From Simiduia aestuariiviva (lineage in GTDB: Bacteria; Pseudomonadota; Gammaproteobacteria; Pseudomonadales; Cellvibrionaceae): a stretch of DNA of 64,000 nt. Location of the stretch: contig NZ_JACHXZ010000003.1 of NCBI RefSeq assembly GCF_014192475.1, positions 620,001-684,000 of the forward strand, given 5' to 3'. A program made the position numbers and the translations under genes. Shown here in pieces: positions 55,401-64,000 of the stretch; the stretch's first letter is position 1, and every line of letters starts with the position of its first letter. The notes beneath the pieces were generated by a model. The model was not told where the DNA came from. It searched no databases and saw only the letters and a program-made list of their open reading frames with translations.

Positions 55401-58400
55401 CACCCGATCCATGCCTTTCTCACCGCTCTACAACGTCCTCTCCCAGCAACAGAAAATCCGCAAACAATCTATTCGCAATCGACAAATAACTGTTTTTGCG
55501 CCACGCAATGCCCAGTTGTAACGTCAAGGGTTGCTCAAACGGTATCGCCTTCAACCCCGGCTCTTGAGCCGCCACGCGCGCCAACGCAAACCCAACCGCC
55601 TCTTTCGCCAGCACCATGGCCATCATAAGTCGAAGAATATTGGTTTCCAATGCGATCACAGGTGCCACACCTAGACGCCGACACTGGTCGTCCACTAATT
55701 CACGCAAATAGTATCCCTCGCCGTACAACGCCAAGGGTTCTGCAGCAAAGGTGGCAAAGTCGATGGTATCGCGCCGCGCCAATGGATGATCGCGGGCGAC
55801 ACAAGCCACAATGGGTTCGTCAATCAACGGGTATGCCGACAAAGCCGCAGGCACCTTGCGCAAGTTAATCATGCCCATGTCAATTTCGCCTGCTAACAAC
55901 TGCTCCTGAGCGCGACTCGTGCCCTCACCATTCACCTGAAAATTAATGCCGGGATAGCGCGCGCGAAAGGCAGCGATACGATCCGGTAGATAATAGGACC
56001 CCAGCATCGCAGAAGTACCCAGGCGCACTGTGCCCTGTTCGCCCCCTTTCAGTTCGCGCAGCTGCTGTTGAGTTTGCGCAAAAGCGCCCAGTAAGTGCCT
56101 AGCTTGCTGATTGAGCACTTCGCCCTCGGCAGTAAGTCGAATTTGCCGTTCGCCCCGATCAAAGAGTGTCAGCCCTAGGTCGGTTTCGAGTTTTTTAACA
56201 GCAATGCTCACGGCGGATTGGGCAACATGCAGTTTTTCCGCTGCCGCAGTAAAACTGCCGCAATCTACCACCGCGGTGAACACCTTGAGCTGTCGAATAT
56301 CCATGCAATATCACGCCTTAATGATCTCGATATCGAATGATTATCATATAATTTATATATTTTTTATATGGTGATCCCGTTGCTATACTGGCCCCATTCC
56401 GTAGACCCCATTCGAACTTGAGAGGCACCCCATGAGCGCACAACAACATTGGTCCAAGCATTTTGATTGGGCAGACCCCTTTATGATGGACCAACAGCTG
56501 ACTGAAGAAGAGCGTATGGTGCGCGACACAGCCCGCCAGTATGCCCAGGATAAGCTGCAGCCACGGGTCCGCGATGCCTACCGCAACGAGTACACAGACC
56601 CCGCTATTTTCCGCGAAATGGGTGAACTGGGCCTATTGGGCTCACCCCTAGAGGGCTACGGTTGCCCCGGTGTGAGCTACGTAAGCTACGGCCTCATCGC
56701 CCGTGAAGTTGAACGCGTTGACTCAGGTTTTCGCTCCATGATGAGCGTGCAATCGAGCCTGGTGATGTACCCCATCTATGCCTACGGTTCTGAAGCACAA
56801 AAGGAAAAGTACCTACCCAAACTGGCAACGGGTGAGTGGATTGGTTGTTTTGGCCTAACTGAACCCGACCACGGTTCAGATCCAGGCGGCATGGTCACTC
56901 GCGCGCGCAAAACCGATGGCGGTTACAAGTTGAGCGGCGCCAAGATGTGGATCACCAACTCGCCCATTGCCGACGTATTTATAGTCTGGGCCAAAGATGA
57001 TGAAGGCGTGATTCGCGGTTTCATTTTGGACAAGGGCATGAAGGGCCTGAGCGCACCAAAAATTGAAGGCAAGCTGGCCTTGCGTGCATCCATCACCGGC
57101 GAAATCGTCATGGACGAAGTCTTCGTACCCGAAGAAAACATGCTGCCCAACGTCACGGGCTTAAAAGGTCCCTTTGGTTGCTTGAACAGTGCGCGTCTCG
57201 GTATTTCTTGGGGCGCACTGGGGGCCGCAGAAGCCTGCTGGCACTCGGCGCGCGAATACACCATGGAGCGCAAGCAGTTCAATCGCCCGCTGGCCGCCAA
57301 CCAACTGATTCAGAAAAAGTTGGCCATCATGCAAACCGATATCAGCTTGGCGCTGCAGGGCTGTCTGCGCGCCACGCAATTAAAAGATGCCGGCCAGCTG
57401 GCACCCGAATTGATTTCACTGCTCAAGCGCAATTCCTGCGTTAAGGCCTTAGAAATCGCGCGCGAAGCACGCGACATGCACGGCGGCAACGGGATTTCAG
57501 ATGAATACTCCGTTATGCGCCACATGATGAACCTCGAGGTAGTCAATACCTACGAAGGCACTCAAGACGTACACGCGTTGATCTTAGGTCGCGCTCAAAC
57601 GGGCATGCAAGCGTTCTACTAAGCCCATTTCGGGGCCGTCGCTCTGTCGGCCCCGCTGATTCCTTTGATCACGTACACACGCATATAGGTAAAGAGGTGG
57701 CTGCGCAATGAACACTCCACTCGCTGGCATTCGCGTGCTCGACTTGTCGCGCATTTTGGCCGGGCCTTGGGCGGGCCAACTGCTTGCCGATTTAGGCGCA
57801 CAGGTTATTAAAGTGGAACGCCCTGGCGCCGGCGATGACACCCGACAGTGGGGGCCACCCTATTTAAAAGATGAGCACGGAAACGACACGCAAGAGGCCG
57901 CTTACTATTTGGCAGCAAACCGTGGCAAACAGTCGATTACCGTTGATATCACCAAGCCCGAAGGCCAATCATTGTTGCAAGATCTGGCAAAAGATGTGGA
58001 TGTGGTCATTGAAAACTACAAGGTCGGCGGGCTCAAAAAGTATGGCTTAGATTACCCGGCCTTAGCGGCCATCAATCCAAGATTGGTGTATTGCTCGATC
58101 ACCGGATTTGGCCAAACCGGTCCCTACCGCGATCGCGCTGGTTACGATTTTATGATTCAAGGCATGGGCGGCCTTATGAGTATTACCGGTGAACGCGATG
58201 GCCAAGCCGGTGCCGGCCCACAAAAAGTGGGCGTTGCTGTCACAGATATTTTTACCGGCCTTTACGCCACCATCGCGATTCAAGGCGCACTGCTTGAACG
58301 GGTTCGCTCGGGTCAAGGTCAGTACATTGATTTGGCATTATTCGACGTGCAGGCGGCGGTATTGGCGAACCAAGCCACCAACTATTTAGTGGGCGGGATC

Positions 58401-61400
58401 ACCCCTACGCGCATGGGCAACGCCCATCCAAACATCGTGCCCTATCAGGCTTTCGCCACTGCCGACGGCTACATTATTCTGGCCATCGGTAACGATCTAC
58501 AATTTCGAAAATTTTGCGCCGTCGCGCAGGTGCCAAACCTGGCGGACGACCCCAAGTTTTCAACCAATCCCGCGCGCGTTGCCAACCGCGAACAGGTGTG
58601 CGCCACCGTCGCCGATTTACTCAAACAACACACCAGTGAACACTGGCTGGCTGAACTCGAAGCAAAACAAGTCCCCTGCGGGCCCATCAACAATATTGAG
58701 CAAGTTTTTAACGATCCGCAATTGCTCGCGCGCAATATGCGCATTCAGGTGGCGCATCCCCAAGCGGGCACGGTCGAGCTGGCGGGCAACCCCATTCATT
58801 ACGGGCGCAGTGAATTACAGCAATCCGTGGCACCGCCCAGCTTAGGGGCAGACACGGATCAGGTACTGCGCGAACAATTGGGCTTATCGAGTGAAGCAGT
58901 GGCCGCACTGCGTACTAAAGGCGTCATTGATTGACCAATTGCGACACGCTTTGACACTAGCTAGGTGGACGAATGTCGATGTGCGTCTCCACATCGCTTA
59001 ATGATGTGCCTTCGCATATAGCCACGTAGCGCAGCGTCACGCCGGCCACATTTTGCGCGTTAAATTTGCGTGCAAAACGATAGAGTATTTCGCCAGAATC
59101 TCTTTCGGTCATCATCACCGGCTCAACGCTGTCCAGATCATCTAGCCACGTTAACCCGCGCATCAATTCCAGTTGCGAATGCCATTTGCTTACGCACTTT
59201 TCGTAAAGTGCGGGCGTCACATCGACAACGGCAACCTCTTCACCTGCGTAATCAATTACAACCAGGTCGCGCACTACCGCCTGATCGAAACTATCGATCG
59301 ACAAACCATCAAATTTATTCACATAGGTTTTGCGCGCTGCGTCACGGCAAACAATGGCAAATACCGGTGCATCCTCTGCACTTTCTGCGCGCGCAAGTTC
59401 ACCGCGCACGACTTCAATACACCGCTCGCTGGCGAGCGCCAACTCGGCGATCTGCCGAAGGTTTGCCCAATACTTAGTGTATGAAGTGGGTAGCCACAAA
59501 CGGTCGAGGTTAAGGGGGACATCTTCAGGTGGAGGCGATTGTTCTACCACAGTATTTGAATCATCTTCTTGCGCCACGCTGTTAATACTGAGCGCGACAG
59601 CAGTACAGAACAATAACATTACCTGCCAAACAGCCTTCACGGTAAGCCCACTACTTGGCCAACAAAGAAAAGACATAGGCGTACAACAACAGGCGCTGTT
59701 CATCACTCATGTCCGCGAATTCAATACCGTAAATCGCTGGATACTCGGCCTCCTCTTCACGCGTGCTGCGCTCGATGCGCGAACGAATAACTGCGGGCAG
59801 TTCCAATTGACCGGTGAGCTTGGCAATGGCGACATCACCATTGATGGTCACGGGTGTGCCCACTTCGCCCACAGATTGGCTCAATTCAATGCGCGCGCCC
59901 GACAAACTGATATCAGAGATAAAACCGTTAGCCGATTCAGTAGCAATACCTTGGGTGGCATGGACAGTGATCGGTGTGCGACTTTCAACCCGGGTGGCAC
60001 CGCGCACCTCTTTAAAACTCAACTTGGTCGGATAACGCAAATAGATTAATGGCCGCGGTTGGGGCAGGATTTGTTCCACCACACTGGCAAAGGCCATGAC
60101 CCCGTTACCCGCCATGATTTTAATTAACAGTTTTTGCCCAGACCGCAGTTGCGACGCGCTGGCTGCCCGCGGCAGCGAAATGATCACAACCTCACCGGGC
60201 CAACACCCAACTAGCTTGCTGGCGTATTTGAACGGTTCACCACCGGCACTGCTGCCCTCAATGGCAAGCGGGTATCCGAAGGGCAATTTAAATTCTTCAA
60301 ACTTCATGGAGTGTCTAATTTCTGTGCGTCGTTGGCCTCATTCTAGCTGGTTGGCAATGGTTTTGCTCACTGGCCACCCAAGGCGCTAGAGCATTGACCG
60401 GTCACAGACCCAGTTCAGTCGATTCTGCAAAGGTGTTTTCGGTGCCGTAACACTTTTATACTAAAGGACCAATTTAGGCTCGGAATGAATTTTATGGCTG
60501 GTTTTGAACGCATCTCCCCGCAGCAGGCGGCGCAAATTCGCCAGCAAGCCAAGGCCAATGTCGTGGATATACGCGACCCACAGAGCTTTACCGCTGGGCA
60601 CATTCGGGGCGCCCATGCGTTGAATAACGACAATTTAGCGGCCTACATTGAATCTGCGGACAAAGGCAACCCGCTGATCGTCTGCTGTTATCACGGCAAC
60701 AGCAGCCAGTCGGCAGCCCACTATTTGTCGGAGCAAGGCTTTACGGAAGTGTATAGCTTGGACGGCGGCTTCGAGCAATGGCGACTAGACTTCCCTCACG
60801 ACTGCGACACAGAGGACTGAACAATGACGTTTCTCATCACACTGCTGTTGGCGCTCATTGCGTTTCTACTGACCCGATTGCAATTTTTGTTGACCGCGCA
60901 ACGCGATGATTTAGCCGACTTGCGCCAACAAATCGCCAGCCTTCGGTCCAGCGACCATCCGTCAACGCCCACCAGCCCGGTTGCCGGTCGAGAATCAATC
61001 AACAGCATATCGAAAAACGGTTTGCTGAAAATTCCGGGCGTGGGCGCCGCCTGTGCGCAACGCGTCATCGACGCCCGTCCCTACGCCTCAATGGACGAGC
61101 TAGATGCGGTGTCGGGTCTCACACAAACCCAGCGCGACCACTTGAAACAACACTTGCTGGTATAACCCAAACCCTGCCCTACTGCGTCATTTTTTCAACC
61201 AGGGCAGGATTGGGCGCACTGTGACCCTCAGTTCCAAGGGACAAACTGCCAAACTCTTGATTCCAGTCCAGTAGCAGACGCGCCAGAGATTGTGCCTGTG
61301 CATAGATTGCCCGCAATTCTTCACGCCCGCCCTTGGGGCCTATGTAAAGTTTTATGGCGCGATGTTTGGACGCCAGAGGACTGTCTGGATAGCGCATGCG

Positions 61401-64000
61401 ATACACCTCCAGTTTCCAGCGCAGACTGTGAACACAATTGCGAAAATAGGCCAACTTTGTGGCCAAATTAATCACCCCGAAATTTTCCAGCTCGCCAAAG
61501 GCCTTAAAATCAGTGCCAAACACCACCACCTGTTTGCAGTTGTGGTCGGCCACCACCGTGGCTGAGCGCTCCTGTTGCACTAGGGCAGCAATATCGCCAA
61601 AGACTTCCCCGGGGGTGATGTAATTAACAACCTGCTGACCTTGCGCGTCGCTGGCAAATACCGCCAACTGACCCTTCAACAAAAAATACAACCAAGGATC
61701 TCGCTCACCGCGCCGCAACACCACCTCGCCGGGCTTAAATTCCACTAAGCGCGAATGCCGCAACAGCACCTCAAACTGGTAGGGATCATCCTGCTTAACC
61801 GCCTTATAAAAGGGAATGGGCGCCAGCAACGACTCAAGTGCCGCCCTTGGAATCCGATCGAGAGATTTAATCTCCATGCAATGCCCGTTTCGTTAGATAG
61901 AAAGATATAAGTACTGGACGTAAGCATAGTGCCAGTCGGTCTTACGTGGGAGCCTTTATGTTCCTCAGCACTACTACAATTACAAGGTTGAAGGGCTTTA
62001 ACTGACCGAGCTTGGCCATGCCCTCACACCCCATCATTTGAGTTTGCGGGAGGATTCCCATGCAACGCCTATATTACCTAGCAGATAGCATTCAAGCCGC
62101 CGAACACCTCACAGAAGACCTTCAAAATCATGGAGTCACCCGTGATCATGTTCATTTAGTGGCGGCCAACGACGCGGAGCTTGAGCGCCATCACATGCCC
62201 ACTGCCACACCGCTCGACACCACGGACCTGTTGCCCGCCGGAGAAGGGGGCCTGCTGGTAGGTGCGAGTTTGGGGCTAATCGCCTGCGTCACCCTGTACC
62301 TCACTGGCTGGGTCTCCAGTTCACTCGCCTATGTGGGTCTATTCATATTTTGCACTGGATTCGGCACTTGGCTTGGCGGCTTTGTGGGCATTACGCGGCG
62401 ACACTATAAACTCGAGCAATTTGACGAGGCCATTCAGCAGGGACATGTACTGGTGATGATCGACGCCGATGCCGAAAGCAGCAGCGCCATAGAGCGTTTT
62501 ATGCAGCACCAGCCCCAAGCCCAACTGGCAGGGCGCGGAACTACATGGAATAACCCGCTACACCCAGCCCACCTTTAAACACACCCACCGCAAATAGCCA
62601 CAGGCGCCCATTTTGGGCGTCTGCGGGCGATTTATGCCCCCTCGATTCGCCTCAAAATGCCTATTGAAGTAAAAACTAAACGCTGTAGAGTAAGGCATTG
62701 GCATGATTATAAAAAATACCTAGGCCACATAACGTTACGCTATATGCGATTCAGCTGACAAAAAGAGTGACTTTCCGCCATGACTACTCGCTTACACCGC
62801 TGGCTTTTTGCGCTTTGCGCTAGTTTCACAGCCATGACCTTGCAGGCAGAACCCCTGCTAAACGGGATATCCTCCTACACCAAACTGGGTCAAGAACAAT
62901 TTCTAGCTGGGCTCTACCTACCCAGTACCACTACCGACGTGGGCACCGCCCTCAATGTCGGCGGTGAGCGCCGCTTGGAGCTCCGCATTACAGCATCCAG
63001 TGTGTCGGCGCGCAGTTTAAGCCGCATGTGGATTGAAGGTATCGCCATCAACATTGCCGGCGACCAATTGCAGGCCAACGCCGAAGGGATGGTGGAATTC
63101 ACCAAGCTAACCAAAGGCCGTCTCCGCACTGGCGACACCTTGGTGATTGACGACCTGCCCGGTGAGGGCATCAGCGTGTCGGTCAATGGCGTGGACATGG
63201 GCAAAATTCGCCGTGCCCCCAACCTCTTTAACATGCTGTTGTCGACGTGGGTTGGCTCAGTGCCACTGTCATCCGAATTCCGCGATGCCGTCATGGCGGG
63301 CGGCGACATCGACGCCAACCTATTGGGCCGTTACCGTGCCACCTCGCCCAGCGAAGAGCGCATTGCCGCCGTCGAAGCGTGGAAGGCACCCAAGCCTGCA
63401 CCCGCGCAAGTGGCGGCCAGCAAGCCAGCACCGGTTTCTGCACCGACTGTTTCCGCACCAACTGTTTCAGCACCCGCTGTGACGGCGCCGGTTTTAGCTG
63501 CTGCCAGCAAGCCCGATGTTGCATCGCCCTCAGGCACTGCGGCGCAAAAACCCGTGGTAGAGCAACCCAAGGTGACGCAACCTGCAGTAGCAAAGCCCAC
63601 ACCTAAACCCACGCCCACACAAGTGGCCGCCGCAAAGCCCGTCAACAATGCGTTTTTGGATGATGAAGAGCTCGATGAAGAGGAAGAGCCCCTCTTGACG
63701 GCAGCTTCGCTGGTTAGTCGTCAGCTGTATCACTCCAAGCTGCTGCGCTGGACCTACAAAAACATTCGCTACCCCAAGCGCGCGCTCCAGCGCGGCCAAG
63801 AGGGCTCCGTGCGCATTGCAATTATTATTGATCGCAACGGTAAAGTGCTGGACATGCAGCCGCTAGAGGAATCGCGCCACAGTTTGCTGAACTCTGAGGC
63901 GGTGAAAGCGGTAGAGCGCTCTGACCCCTTCCCGCCAATGCCGCAGGACCTGCAAGGCGAGCGCTTTGAGTTTACCCTGCCAATTACCTTTAGCATTCCC

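Overview
The window reads as a stretch of ordinary chromosome from an aerobic, probably motile, marine-type gammaproteobacterium. The evidence is a cbb3 oxidase gene, the MotY flagellar-motor protein, a chemotaxis receptor, several c-di-GMP proteins, a TonB-dependent receptor, a secreted amylase and a GcdH/CoA-transferase glutarate pathway. The order argG - motY - pyrC - rnt is one I associate with Pseudomonas and its relatives. Taken together, the content fits a Cellvibrionales/Alteromonadales-like polysaccharide degrader; that placement is an inference, not proven. I saw no rRNA, tRNA, CRISPR array, prophage, transposase or plasmid gene.

Layout. 0-9.6 kb: 5' part of ccoN, then argG and motY (minus), pyrC and rnt (plus), an EF-hand protein, pyrB, a DUF2971 protein, sbcB and a beta carbonic anhydrase. 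9.6-18 kb: a cupin protein whose signal peptide contains a 12-bp tandem repeat, a small periplasmic protein, a YebC-like regulator, a prolyl oligopeptidase, a DUF3192 lipoprotein, class I fumarase, a tiny Lar-like zinc ribbon, a coiled-coil membrane protein and sodB. 18-27 kb: a DUF885 hydrolase, a GGDEF-EAL protein, ubiX, a double-rubredoxin/reductase fusion, a flavin reductase and a chemotaxis receptor. 27-35 kb: an animal-type alpha-amylase, a small tail-anchored protein, a TonB-dependent receptor, an AT-rich patch carrying a second diguanylate cyclase, and small proteins. 35-51 kb: a histidine phosphatase, DUF1810, an AraC regulator, an RND efflux pair, an M48 protease, an RDD protein and a uracil-DNA glycosylase, a GST, a hybrid histidine kinase, a MipA-type outer-membrane protein, DUF2007, a peroxiredoxin, a TIGR01777 epimerase and a methyltransferase. 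51-64 kb: a lone exbD, a degenerate GIY-YIG-like protein, LexA-controlled dinB, a histone H1-like protein, the gcdR/gcdH/CoA-transferase glutarate module, PilZ, glpE, an HhH protein, a cyclic-nucleotide-binding protein and, running off the right edge, a chalcone-isomerase-like/TonB fusion.

How the genes work together. Central metabolism is well represented (pyrimidine and arginine synthesis, fumarase, carbonic anhydrase, glutaryl-CoA oxidation). Signalling by c-di-GMP appears three times (GGDEF-EAL, GGDEF, PilZ) alongside MotY and a chemoreceptor. DNA repair is represented by sbcB, dinB with a clean LexA box over its promoter, and a uracil-DNA glycosylase. Nutrient uptake and energisation are represented by the TonB receptor, exbD and the TonB-fusion protein.

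I found no clearly new multi-gene system. The best leads are the chalcone-isomerase-like/TonB fusion, the two-rubredoxin reductase fusion, the in-frame repeat in the cupin signal peptide, a perfect 28-bp palindrome behind dinB, paired palindromes in front of the amylase, and a recurring ATGG flank at intrinsic terminators.
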